NCBI RefSeq assembly: GCF_002980625.1
Contig: NZ_PVLR01000036.1
Location: forward strand, 89,803 to 153,802
Length of the DNA: 64,000 bases
Source: Malikia spinosa
Lineage (GTDB): Bacteria; Pseudomonadota; Gammaproteobacteria; Burkholderiales; Burkholderiaceae_C
Reading direction: 5' to 3'
Of this stretch, positions 43,274 through 52,862 are shown piece by piece (the first letter of the stretch is position 1; each line of letters opens with the position of its first letter). The position numbers and the translations under genes are program-made. Below the pieces are notes generated by a model. The model worked only from the letters and a program-made list of their open reading frames with translations, made no database searches and was not told the origin of the DNA.

Positions 43274-44425
43274 ATGAATCTGTCCCTGTTCAAGACCTCC
43301 TTGCTGGCCGTCGCGGCCACCCTGGCCTGTTCGGCCCAGGCTGCCGACCTCAAGATCGGTGTCGCCGAGGCCCTGTCGGGTGGCGCGGCCCAATATGGCG
43401 CAGCGATCCGCAACGGTTTCCAGCTGGCGGCCGAGCAGATCAACGCGGCGGGCGGCGTCAACGGCAACAAGATCCAGCTCGTGATCGAGGATGAGCAGGG
43501 CAAGAAGGAAGAGGCGATCAACGTCTTCAAGAAGCTGGTGTTCCAGGACAAGGTGCTGATGATCTTCGGCCCGACGCTGTCGAACTCGGCCCAGGCCGCC
43601 AATCCGATCGCGCAGGCATCCAAGACCGTGGTGTTCGGCACCTCGAACACGGCTGACGGCATCACCTCGATCGGCGACTATGTGTTCCGCAACTCGGTGA
43701 CCGAGGCCGACGTGCTGCCCGAGACGCTCAAGATGGCGATCAAGAAGGGCAACATCAAGAAGGTCGCCGTGCTCTACGGCAACGACGATGTCTTCACCAA
43801 GAGCGGCTACGACAACTTCAAGAAGGCGCTGGCCGACCTGAACCTGCCGGTCACGACCACCGAGACCTTCGCCAAGGGCGATGTCGACTTCAAGGCCCAG
43901 CTGACCAAGATCAAGGCCGGCAATCCCGATGCGATCGTGCTGTCGGCGCTGATCGCCGAGGGCGGCCCGATCATGGTGCAGGCGCGCCAGCTCGGTCTCA
44001 ACATTCCCTTCATCGGCGGCAACGGCATGAACTCGGTCAAGGTGTTCGACCTGGCCAAGGACAAGTCCGACGGCCTCTATGTCGGCAGCCCGTGGTCGAT
44101 CGAGAACCAGACCGAGACCAACCGCAAGTTCGTCGTCGCCTACACGGCCAAGTACAAGATGGCGCCCGACCAGTTCGCGGCCCAGGCCTATGACGGGCTC
44201 CATATCGCGACCCAGGCCTTGAAGACCGTCAAGCTCAGCGGCAACCTGGCGGCCGACCGCACGGCGCTGCGCGATGCGCTGCCGGCCGTCAAGTGGACCG
44301 GCGCGACCGGCGCCTTCCAGTTCCGCCGCGCCAGCGACAAGGCCGGCAAGCCCGCCGGCTACGACGCCCAGCAGGCTGCCATCGTCAGCGTGACCCAGGC
44401 CGGCCGCTTCGTGATCCAGAAGTAA
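43274..44425 (+). CDS. Branched-chain amino-acid-type ABC transporter, substrate-binding protein
   Basis: A 383-aa periplasmic binding protein of the Leu/Ile/Val-binding family. The signal peptide ends with ACSAQA|ADLK (cleavage near residue 24). The mature protein begins IGVAEALSGGAAQYGAAI and has the two-lobed Peripla_BP_6 pattern with LVIEDEQGKKEEA. The ATG at 43274 is used. An ATG 9 bp upstream, MSPMNLS, is possible. The ligand cannot be read from the sequence. Urea, amides, aromatic acids and amino acids are all bound by this family. It leads a five-gene operon. Confidence 0.93.
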   Translation: MNLSLFKTSLLAVAATLACSAQAADLKIGVAEALSGGAAQYGAAIRNGFQLAAEQINAAGGVNGNKIQLVIEDEQGKKEEAINVFKKLVFQDKVLMIFGPTLSNSAQAANPIAQASKTVVFGTSNTADGITSIGDYVFRNSVTEADVLPETLKMAIKKGNIKKVAVLYGNDDVFTKSGYDNFKKALADLNLPVTTTETFAKGDVDFKAQLTKIKAGNPDAIVLSALIAEGGPIMVQARQLGLNIPFIGGNGMNSVKVFDLAKDKSDGLYVGSPWSIENQTETNRKFVVAYTAKYKMAPDQFAAQAYDGLHIATQALKTVKLSGNLAADRTALRDALPAVKWTGATGAFQFRRASDKAGKPAGYDAQQAAIVSVTQAGRFVIQK

Positions 44426-44496
44426 GCGGCTGGATTCCCGGACGGCTTGGCCTGTGCGGCCAGCCGTCCTTTTGCTTTTTCAAGGAGGCTATTCCC

Positions 44497-45378
44497 GTGC
44501 TGGAACAGCAACTCGTCAATGCCTTGTCCCTGGGCAGCGTCTACGCGCTGTTCGCGCTTGGCTTCACTCTGATCTTCGGCGTGCTCGGCGTCGTCAACCT
44601 GTCGCATGGCGCGGTCTTCATGGTCGGCGCCTATGCGGCGCTGCAGGTGATCAACCATTTCGGTTTTCCGCTCTGGGCCGGCCTGCTGTTTGCCTTCCTG
44701 GTTTGCGGCTTGCTCGGGCTGGCGATCGACTTCCTGGTGCTCAAGCCGCTGCGCGCGCGCGGTGCGCCGCACCTGATTCCGATGATCGCCACCATCGGCG
44801 TCGGCATCGCGATCAACAGCGCGATGCAGGGCATCTTCGGCGCCGAGAACCTGCGCTTTCCGGCCGGCACGGTGTCGGAGGAGTCGCTCACGCTCGGCGG
44901 CCTGCACCTGACCGCGCTCGAGCTCGGCATCGTGCTGCTGTCCTTCGTGCTGATGGGCGCGCTGATGCTGTCGCTCAAGCGCACCCAGCTCGGGCGCGCC
45001 ATGCGCGCGATCGCCGAGTCGCCCAAGGCGGCCTATCTGCTCGGCATCAACGTCGAGGGCCTGTTCTACCTGACCTCGTTCGCGGCGGCCGGTCTGGGCG
45101 GGCTGGCCGGCGTGCTGATCGGGCTCTACTCGAACGCGCTGTTCCCGCTGATGGGCCAGCCGATGCTGCACAAGGGCATCGCGGTCATCATCCTGGGCGG
45201 CCTCGGTGATGTGCGCGGCGCCATGCTGGGCGGCCTGTTCCTCGGGCTGGCCGAGGTGCTGTCGATTGCCTATATCGGCTCCGACATGCGCGACGCGGTC
45301 GCCTTCGGTTTCCTGTTCCTGGTGCTGCTGCTGCGGCCCAAGGGTTTGTTCGGTTCACTGCAGGAGCGCAAGGTCTGA
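44497..45378 (+). CDS. livH: Branched-chain amino-acid-type ABC transporter permease (LivH type)
   Basis: A 293-aa permease with about eight membrane helices. LEQQLVNALSLGSVYALFALGFTLIFGVLGVVNLSHG at the start is the LivH signature (quoted in parts: NALSLGSVYALFALG, VVNLSHG). It starts with GTG at 44497, preceded by AAGGAGG at good spacing. Longer readings overlap the preceding region without a site. It ends one base into the start of livM. Confidence 0.92.
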   Translation: MLEQQLVNALSLGSVYALFALGFTLIFGVLGVVNLSHGAVFMVGAYAALQVINHFGFPLWAGLLFAFLVCGLLGLAIDFLVLKPLRARGAPHLIPMIATIGVGIAINSAMQGIFGAENLRFPAGTVSEESLTLGGLHLTALELGIVLLSFVLMGALMLSLKRTQLGRAMRAIAESPKAAYLLGINVEGLFYLTSFAAAGLGGLAGVLIGLYSNALFPLMGQPMLHKGIAVIILGGLGDVRGAMLGGLFLGLAEVLSIAYIGSDMRDAVAFGFLFLVLLLRPKGLFGSLQERKV

Positions 45379-46241
45379 TGGAAGCGTTCGACAATTTCTG
45401 GGCCGTCTACAGCAACCTGGTGCTCACGCTGGGCACCAACGCGCTGCTGGCGTTGTCCATCTACCTGACCCTGTCTTGCGGCATGCTCGCGATGGCCAAT
45501 GCCGCCTTCATGGGCATCGGGGCCTATGCGGCGGCGCTGCTGACGATGAACTTTGATGCGCCGTTCACGCTGGCGCTGGCCGGCGGCATGGCCGCACCGG
45601 CGCTGGCCGCGTTCGCGATCGGCCAGCCGACGCTGCGGCTGTCGGGCGTCTACCTGGCCATGGCCACGCTGGCCTTCGGCGAGGTGGTGCGGATCGCGAT
45701 TCTCAACACCGAGAGCGTCACCGGCGGCGCGCTCGGCCTGAACGGCATTCCGCCCTCGACCCAGTGGTGGCATGTCGCGCTGGCGCTGGCCTTGGTGCTG
45801 TTCGGCCTCTGGCGCCTGAACCGCTCGCGCATCGGGCGCGCCTTCGAGGCGATCAAGGAGGATGACACCGCGGCCGGTCTGATGGGCATCGATGTCGCCG
45901 GCCACAAGCTGCTGGCCTTCGTGCTCGGCGCGATGATTGCCGGCCTGGCCGGTGCGCTCAACGCGCACCTGACCTTCTTCATCGGCCCGAACGAGTACGG
46001 CTTTGACCGTGGGGTCGAGATCCTGACCATGGCGATCCTGGGCGGCATCAACGGCCTGCTCGGTCCGGTGCTGGGTGCGGTGACCCTGACGCTGCTGCCC
46101 GAGCTGCTGCGCTCGCTCAACGACTTCCGTCTGGTCTTCAACGGCCTGATCCTGGTGCTGATCGTGCTGTTCCTGCCCCAGGGCGTCTGGGACCCGGTGC
46201 GCCTGCGTCAATGGTTCAAGCGCAAAGGGGGCCAAGCATGA
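45378..46241 (+). CDS. livM: Branched-chain amino-acid-type ABC transporter permease (LivM type)
   Basis: A 287-aa permease with about eight membrane helices. GMLAMANAAFMGIGAYAAALL (about 34-54) and RIGRAFEAIKEDD (about 152-164) are LivM features. It overlaps livH (TGATG) and livG (ATGA), so the operon is translationally coupled. It lacks the longer N-terminus of the enteric LivM, as in most proteobacterial homologues. Confidence 0.92.
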   Translation: MEAFDNFWAVYSNLVLTLGTNALLALSIYLTLSCGMLAMANAAFMGIGAYAAALLTMNFDAPFTLALAGGMAAPALAAFAIGQPTLRLSGVYLAMATLAFGEVVRIAILNTESVTGGALGLNGIPPSTQWWHVALALALVLFGLWRLNRSRIGRAFEAIKEDDTAAGLMGIDVAGHKLLAFVLGAMIAGLAGALNAHLTFFIGPNEYGFDRGVEILTMAILGGINGLLGPVLGAVTLTLLPELLRSLNDFRLVFNGLILVLIVLFLPQGVWDPVRLRQWFKRKGGQA

Positions 46242-47041
46242 GTACCTTGCTCGAACTCAACGGCGTCGAGCGCCATTTCGGCGGCCTCAAGGTGCTGCAG
46301 GGCGTCAACCTGGCGATCCCGCAGGGCGGCGTGTTTGGCCTGATCGGCCCCAACGGCGCCGGCAAGACCACGGTGTTCAACCTGATCACGGGCCTGCAGC
46401 AGCCCGACGGCGGCGCGATCCGCTTCGACGGCCGCGACCTGTCCGGCCTCAAGCCGCACCAGATCACCCGGCTCGGCCTGGCGCGCACCTTCCAGAACAT
46501 CCGCATCTTCAAGGGCATGTCCTTGCTCGAGAACGTGATGGTCGGCCAGCATTCCCATCTGCGCTATGGCGCGCTGGGTCTGCTGCTGGCCAGCGCGGGC
46601 TTCAGGGCCCAGGAGCAGCGCGCACGCGAACGGGCGCGCGAGCTGCTGTCCTGGGTCGGCCTGGAGTCGCAGGCCGACGAGGTGGCCGACAAGCTGTCCT
46701 ACGGCGACCAGCGCAAGCTCGAACTGGCGCGCGCGCTGGCGACCGAGCCGCGCCTGCTGCTGCTCGACGAGCCGGTGGCCGGCATGAACAGCGCCGAGAA
46801 GGTCGAGATCATGGCCGTGATCCGTGCCATCGCCGCGCGCGGCTTCACCGTGTTCATGATCGAGCACGACATGAAGTTCGTCATGGGCCTGTGTGAGCAG
46901 ATCGCGGTGCTGAACTTCGGCCAGATCATCGCGCTGGGCAATCCCGAGCAGATCCGCACCAACCCGCAGGTGATCGAGGCCTATCTGGGCCGCGATGACG
47001 ATGAAGCCGGCCCCGCGCCGAGCCAAGGAGAGCGCGCATGA
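46238..47041 (+). CDS. livG: Branched-chain amino-acid-type ABC transporter ATPase (LivG type)
   Basis: A 267-aa ATPase. Walker A GPNGAGKTT (about 36-44), signature LSYGDQRKLELARAL, Walker B LLLLDEPVAGMN, and the C-terminal BCA extension ending VIEAYLG. ATG 46238 is chosen because it overlaps the livM stop. The remaining upstream codons lie inside livM. Confidence 0.94.
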   Translation: MSTLLELNGVERHFGGLKVLQGVNLAIPQGGVFGLIGPNGAGKTTVFNLITGLQQPDGGAIRFDGRDLSGLKPHQITRLGLARTFQNIRIFKGMSLLENVMVGQHSHLRYGALGLLLASAGFRAQEQRARERARELLSWVGLESQADEVADKLSYGDQRKLELARALATEPRLLLLDEPVAGMNSAEKVEIMAVIRAIAARGFTVFMIEHDMKFVMGLCEQIAVLNFGQIIALGNPEQIRTNPQVIEAYLGRDDDEAGPAPSQGERA

Positions 47042-47856
47042 GCACGCCGCAACAAGATCAATCCCAGCTCAGCGACGACCTGGCCGTGGCCGCTGGCGCC
47101 AGCCCGCACCACGAGGCACCCGCGCACGCCAGCCAGCTCGGCCAGCCGCTGCTGCAGGTGCGCGACCTGCAGGTCGCCTACGGCCAGATCGAGGCGGTCA
47201 AGGGCATCAGCTTCGAGCTGCCGCTGGGCCGGATCACGACCCTGGTCGGCGCCAACGGGGCCGGCAAGTCGACCACGCTGCTGGCGCTGTCGGGCCTGGT
47301 CAGGAAGAGCGGCGGCAGCGTCGATTTCGACGGCCAGGACCTGAGCGCGATGGCGCCGCACCGCATCGTGCGCAGCGGCGTGGTGCAGGTGGCCGAGGGC
47401 CGTGCGACGCTGACCACGCTGACGGTGCACGAGAACCTTGAGCTCGGCGCCTACACCCGGCGCATCGGCAAGGCCGAGCGCGAGGCCGAGATCGAGCGCA
47501 TCTACCAGCTGTTCCCGCGCCTGAAGGAGCGCGCGCGCGGCCTGGCCGGCAACCTGTCGGGCGGCGAGCAGCAGATGCTGGCAATCGGTCGCGCGCTGAT
47601 GGCCAAGCCGCGCCTGCTGCTGCTCGACGAGCCCTCGATGGGGCTGGCGCCGATCATCGTGCAGGATATCTTCCGCACCCTGCGCGAGATCAACCGCAGC
47701 GGCCTGACCATCTTCCTGGTCGAGCAGAACGTGCGCCAGGCGCTCAAGATCGCCGACCGGGCCTATGTGCTCGAGACCGGCCGCATCGTGCTCGAAGGCA
47801 GCGGCCAGCAGCTGCTGGGCGACCCCAAGGTGCAGGAAGCCTATCTGGGCCATTGA
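47038..47856 (+). CDS. livF: Branched-chain amino-acid-type ABC transporter ATPase (LivF type)
   Basis: A 272-aa ATPase. Walker A GANGAGKSTT, signature LSGGEQQMLAIGRAL, Walker B LLLLDEPSMGLAP. About 37 polar residues precede the normal LivF start (LLQVRDLQVAYGQ). The ATG overlaps the livG stop (ATGA), which supports the long form. The extension is low complexity and probably disordered. Confidence 0.93.
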   Translation: MSTPQQDQSQLSDDLAVAAGASPHHEAPAHASQLGQPLLQVRDLQVAYGQIEAVKGISFELPLGRITTLVGANGAGKSTTLLALSGLVRKSGGSVDFDGQDLSAMAPHRIVRSGVVQVAEGRATLTTLTVHENLELGAYTRRIGKAEREAEIERIYQLFPRLKERARGLAGNLSGGEQQMLAIGRALMAKPRLLLLDEPSMGLAPIIVQDIFRTLREINRSGLTIFLVEQNVRQALKIADRAYVLETGRIVLEGSGQQLLGDPKVQEAYLGH

Positions 47857-47873
47857 CGCGTTGATGCATTGAC

Positions 47874-47920
47874 GGTGGCCGCAGGCGGCTGGCGCTGCCC
47901 GGCGCTCGCCTGCAGCCACC
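47874..47920. terminator. Strong stem-loop after the liv operon
   Basis: GGTGGC-C-GCAGGCG (47874-47887) pairs with CGCCTGC-A-GCCACC (47907-47920), thirteen pairs with one mismatch. No T run follows. It may protect the 3' end or assist termination with the hairpin at 47947. Confidence 0.45.
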
Positions 47921-47946
47921 GCCTCGGTGCGTTAAAATCTGACACC

Positions 47947-47980
47947 TGAGCCCGCTGCCCCGGCGGGCTCATTCTTTTTC
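47947..47980 (+). terminator. Rho-independent terminator downstream of the liv operon
   Basis: TGAGCCCGC (47947-47955) and GCGGGCTCA (47963-47971) form a perfect 9-bp stem with a 7-nt loop, followed by TTCTTTTTC. Confidence 0.8.
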
Positions 47981-48006
47981 AAGCCGGGGCCATGTCGAGG
48001 AACACC

Positions 48007-48135
48007 ATGTTCAAAACCTCGCTGTCGCGTTCGCGGCCGCCAGCCCTTGCTTTTCCGTCCGCTGTCTCTTGCCGGCCTGCCGTCGCAGCCGGATCGAGCC
48101 GTCACGCCGCTGTGCCGGTAGGGGAGCGGGCATGA
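48007..48135 (+). CDS. Candidate 42-aa leader ORF coupled to queE
   Basis: A short ORF (MFKTSLSRSRPP...VGERA) that starts at an ATG with GAGGAA upstream and ends in a TGA overlapping the queE ATG (ATGA, 48132-48135). Its composition is Ser/Arg/Ala rich with no clear domain. The overlap could couple translation to queE. It may equally be chance in GC-rich DNA, so confidence is low. Confidence 0.3.
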   Translation: MFKTSLSRSRPPALAFPSAVSCRPAVAAGSSRHAAVPVGERA

Positions 48136-48764
48136 CTTATTCGGTCAAGGAAATCTTCTACACCCTGCAGGGCGAAGGCCTGCGCGCCGGCCGCTCGGCG
48201 GTGTTCTGCCGCTTTGCCGGCTGCAACCTCTGGAGCGGGCGCGAGCAGGACCGCGCCAGCGCCATCTGCCGCTTCTGCGACACCGACTTCGTCGGCACCG
48301 ACGGCACGCTGGGCGGCAAGTTTGCCGAGGCGGCCGAGCTGGCCGCGCGCATCGCCACGCTCTGGCCCGAGGGGCGGGGCCAGCGCTATGTGGTGCTGAC
48401 CGGCGGCGAACCGCTGCTGCAGGTCGACTCGGCGCTGATCGACGCGCTGCACGCGCAGGGCTTCGAGGTCGCGGTCGAGACCAATGGCTCGATCGAGGCG
48501 CCCACCGGCATCGACTGGATCTGCGTCAGCCCCAAGGCCGGCGCGCCGCTGCTGCAGACCTCGGGTCAGGAGCTCAAGCTGGTCTGGCCCCAGCCCGGAC
48601 TCGATCCGGCTGAACTGGGCCGGCTCGACTTCGAGCATTTCCTGCTGCAGCCGATGGACAACCCGGCCCAGGCCGCCAACACCCAGGCCTGCATCGCCTA
48701 TTGCCAGGCGCACCCGCAGTGGCGGCTGTCGCTGCAGACCCACAAGATCCTGGAGATCCGTTGA
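48132..48764 (+). CDS. queE: 7-carboxy-7-deazaguanine synthase
   Basis: A 210-aa radical SAM enzyme of queuosine synthesis. It contracts the ring of 6-carboxytetrahydropterin to 7-carboxy-7-deazaguanine. The cluster cysteines have the unusual spacing C-x14-C-x2-C (residues 33, 48 and 51; GCNLW ... CRFCDTDF), as described for the Burkholderia multivorans enzyme, not the classical C-x3-C-x2-C. GGEPLLQ is the SAM-binding GGE motif. The YTLQGEG start is typical. The product of queD, the next gene, is its substrate. Confidence 0.95.
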   Translation: MTYSVKEIFYTLQGEGLRAGRSAVFCRFAGCNLWSGREQDRASAICRFCDTDFVGTDGTLGGKFAEAAELAARIATLWPEGRGQRYVVLTGGEPLLQVDSALIDALHAQGFEVAVETNGSIEAPTGIDWICVSPKAGAPLLQTSGQELKLVWPQPGLDPAELGRLDFEHFLLQPMDNPAQAANTQACIAYCQAHPQWRLSLQTHKILEIR

Positions 48765-49153
48765 TGAGTGCCGCCTACACCCCGCGTCCGGCGCGCTGCG
48801 AGCTGTCGCAGCGCTTCTATTTCGAGGCCGCCCACACGCTCGAGCGCAGCATTGATGCCGAGGGCAGCCGCCGCATCCACGGCCATACCTACCATGCCGA
48901 GGTCACGCTGCTGGGCAATCCCGATCCGGCCAGCGGCATGCTGGTCGACCTGGCCTACCTGCGGCGCGAGGTCGAGCGGCTGCGCGACCGGCTCGACCAC
49001 CGCTTCCTCGACGAAGTCGCGGGCCTGGGCCCGGCGACGCTGGAAAACCTGTGCGCCTTCATCCGCGCCGACCTCGAACCGGTGTTTCCGCAGCTGTGCG
49101 CGGTCAGCGTCGAGCGCCAGGCCAGCGGCGACCGCTGCCGCCTGAGCTGGTAA
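48764..49153 (+). CDS. queD: 6-carboxytetrahydropterin synthase
   Basis: A 129-aa enzyme of the QueD/PTPS family. It converts dihydroneopterin triphosphate to 6-carboxytetrahydropterin. Zinc ligands are the His of FEAAHTL (about residue 24) and of IHGHTYHAEV (about 39 and 41). LDHRFLDE supplies the catalytic His/Asp region and LENLCAFI the later glutamate area. It begins on the last base of queE (TGATG). Confidence 0.94.
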   Translation: MSAAYTPRPARCELSQRFYFEAAHTLERSIDAEGSRRIHGHTYHAEVTLLGNPDPASGMLVDLAYLRREVERLRDRLDHRFLDEVAGLGPATLENLCAFIRADLEPVFPQLCAVSVERQASGDRCRLSW

Positions 49154-49180
49154 GGGCGGAGTACCGGTCGCTGGCGTCGT

Positions 49181-49693
49181 TCAGCGACGGGCGAGCTGAC
49201 CAGGGTTGGGCTGACAGCCGGCGCAGGTACCGTGGATCGCCAGTTCCACCCGCTGCGCATGATGCCCCAGGTGCGCCAGCGCATCGAGCAGCTGGTGGGT
49301 GGCGGCACGGCTGCTCTGACTCGCTTCGGTGATGCGGAACTGGCGGTGGCAGGCATCGCACTCGAAGCGCGGCGCCTGGGCCTCGGCATCGCTGGCTGCC
49401 AGGTGAAAGCGCCAGCTGCGTGACGCGTCGTCCGGTTGGCGCTCCAGCAGTCCGGCCGCGGCCAGTCGGTCCAGCAGGCGGTAGAGCGTGACGCGGTTGC
49501 AGCGCAGTCCGCTGGCCTGCAGCGCGGCATCGACCTCGGCATGGGTCGGGCTCCAGCCGGAATCATGCAGGAACAGCTCCAGCACCCGCCGCGTGGCCTG
49601 GGTACGTCGCAAGCCAGCCCGCTCCAGGCAGGCCAGCCATTCGGGCGGCAAGCGGTCGGTCGGCATGGACGGGGAGGCTGGTGTGTCCGGCAT
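49181..49693 (-). CDS. zur: Fur family zinc regulator
   Basis: A 170-aa Fur-type repressor. The winged HTH lies at about residues 20-95 (RRTQATRRVLELFL, CNRVTLYRLLDRLAAAGLLE). The zinc structural site has two CxxC pairs, FECDACHRQF and GTCAGCQ. Divergence from znu zinc uptake genes identifies it as Zur and not Fur. The ATG at 49693 stands 3 bp from a long palindrome and has no ribosome site, so it may be leaderless. The alternative start at residue 10 (MPTDRL) also lacks one. Confidence 0.9.
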   Translation of the reverse strand: MPDTPASPSMPTDRLPPEWLACLERAGLRRTQATRRVLELFLHDSGWSPTHAEVDAALQASGLRCNRVTLYRLLDRLAAAGLLERQPDDASRSWRFHLAASDAEAQAPRFECDACHRQFRITEASQSSRAATHQLLDALAHLGHHAQRVELAIHGTCAGCQPNPGQLARR

Positions 49694-49695
49694 GT

Positions 49696-49732
49696 GGGCA
49701 TCATAACGCAACCCGGATGCGTTATGATGCCC
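49696..49732. promoter_or_regulatory. Long perfect palindrome, candidate Zur operator
   Basis: Two perfect 15-bp arms, GGGCATCATAACGCA (49696-49710) and TGCGTTATGATGCCC (49718-49732), are separated by 7 bp. It lies between zur and the znu operon and reaches to 3 bp from the zur ATG. A -10-like GATAAT (49734-49739) for the znu side abuts it. Zinc-loaded Zur bound here would silence both directions. Confidence 0.75.
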
Positions 49733-49787
49733 AGATAATTGCAACCCAATTGCGATAGCTGCCCGCGCTGCCCAAACGCCTTTCCCG

Positions 49788-49982
49788 ATGTCAGAACCGC
49801 ACATCCATTCCCACTCCCATGATCATGGTCCGCAGGCGGCCGTCCCGCCTGTTGCGGCAGTCGCTGCCGGGCCGCGTGCGTCCTGGCTGCTGCATTCGGC
49901 CGCCCAGCGCCTGCTGGGCGCCGCGCTGGTCTGCATCGCACTGGTCGCCGCCATGCTGTGGGCCACTTCCGCACAGGCTTGA
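49788..49982 (+). CDS. Small His-rich single-span membrane protein, first gene of the znu operon
   Basis: A 64-aa protein. The N-terminus (residues 3-14, EPHIHSHSHDHG) is packed with histidines, an Ala/Pro linker follows, and one hydrophobic helix covers about residues 38-60. It ends 1 bp before znuC, so it is surely in the same transcript. A role in binding or handing over zinc at the membrane is plausible by composition and position only. No family name is known to me. The ribosome site is weak. Confidence 0.65.
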   Translation: MSEPHIHSHSHDHGPQAAVPPVAAVAAGPRASWLLHSAAQRLLGAALVCIALVAAMLWATSAQA

Positions 49983-49983
49983 C

Positions 49984-50744
49984 ATGAATTCACGACCGGC
50001 CGCGATCGAGCTGCGCAACCTGACCCTGGGCTACGACAAGCACCCGGCGGTGCACCATGTCTCGCTGACCATAGCGCCGGGTGCGCTGGTTGCGATCGTC
50101 GGCCCCAATGGCGCCGGCAAGTCGACGCTGATCAAGGCGCTGGCCGGTCAGCTGCGTCCGCTGCAGGGCGCGCTCGACGGCCTGCGCGGCCAGCGCATTG
50201 CCTATCTGCCGCAGCAAGCCGGCATGGACCGCAGCTTTCCGGTCAGCGTGCAGGACATGGTCGCGATGGGCCTGTGGCACGAGGTCGGCGCCCTGGGCCG
50301 CTTCAGCGCCGCCCAGATGCAGCGCTGCCGCGACGCGCTGGCCCAGGTCGGCCTGGCCGGCTTCGAGAAGCGCGCGCTCGACACGCTGTCGGGCGGCCAG
50401 TTTCAGCGCACCCTGTTCGCACGCCTGATGCTGCAGGACGCGCCGGTGGTGCTGCTCGACGAGCCCTTCTCGGCGGTCGATGCGCGCACCACGGCCGACC
50501 TGATCGCACTGCTGCACCGCTGGCATCAGGCCGGCAAGACCGTGATCGCCGTGCTGCACGACCTGCCGCAGGTGCGCGACCATTTTCCGCTGACGATGAT
50601 GATCGCGCGCGAGCTGGTGGCCTGGGGACCGACCGCCGAGGTGCTGACCGACGAGCATTGGCAGCGCGCCCAGGCCATGCACGAGGCCTTCGACGAGCAG
50701 GCGCCGGTCTGTCGCTCCGACGAGATCAGCCCGGGAGTGTTCCG

Positions 50745-50748
<4 letters not shown>
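49984..50748 (+). CDS. znuC: Zinc ABC transporter ATPase
   Basis: A 254-aa ATPase. Walker A GPNGAGKST (about 41-49), signature LSGGQFQRTLFARL, Walker B VVLLDEPFSAVD. The ZnuC assignment rests on the position between zur and znuB/znuA. I chose ATG 49984. Longer readings cover the His-rich gene in another frame. The stop overlaps the znuB ATG (ATGA). Confidence 0.92.
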
Positions 50749-52582
<1,834 letters not shown>

Positions 52583-52606
52583 TTACCCTCCAGGCCCTTG
52601 CTGAGG

Positions 52607-52698
52607 GGCCGAGGCTGGGGTGAGGCCGCGCGTCTCATGTCGTCTGCGGTGTGGCCGAGGCTGGGGTGAAACCGCTCGCCTCATACTGTCCGCTGCGC
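52607..52698. repeat. Two tandem 46-bp repeat units
   Basis: Units at 52607-52652 and 52653-52698 share their first 17 bases (GGCCGAGGCTGGGGTGA) and most of the rest, including GTCTCAT/CCTCAT and CTG(T/C)CG blocks. They lie just after znuA. Confidence 0.8.
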
Positions 52699-52716
52699 GG
52701 CCAGAAATCGGCTCAC

Positions 52717-52737
52717 GGTTCCACCCCAGCCTCGGCC
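52717..52737. repeat. Inverted copy of the 46-bp repeat head
   Basis: These 21 bases are the reverse complement of 52653-52673 with one mismatch. Together they could form a long hairpin with a loop of about 43 bases, which could act as a terminator between znuA and guaD. Confidence 0.75.
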
Positions 52738-52757
52738 TGCCTGCCTGCCTGCCTGCC
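52738..52757. repeat. Tetranucleotide microsatellite (TGCC)5
   Basis: Five perfect TGCC units in a row, followed by related GGCTGGCTGGCCGGCCGGC. It stands about 105 bp before the guanine deaminase start. Slippage could change promoter spacing. Confidence 0.85.
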
Positions 52758-52862
52758 GTTTGTTTGGCTGGCTGGCCGGCCGGCTGAATTTCTGGCGCTG
52801 AAAATCGCTTGGGTAGCTTGTCGCCCATGTGCCAGCCTGAGCGGCGCGCTATGCTGGCAGGC

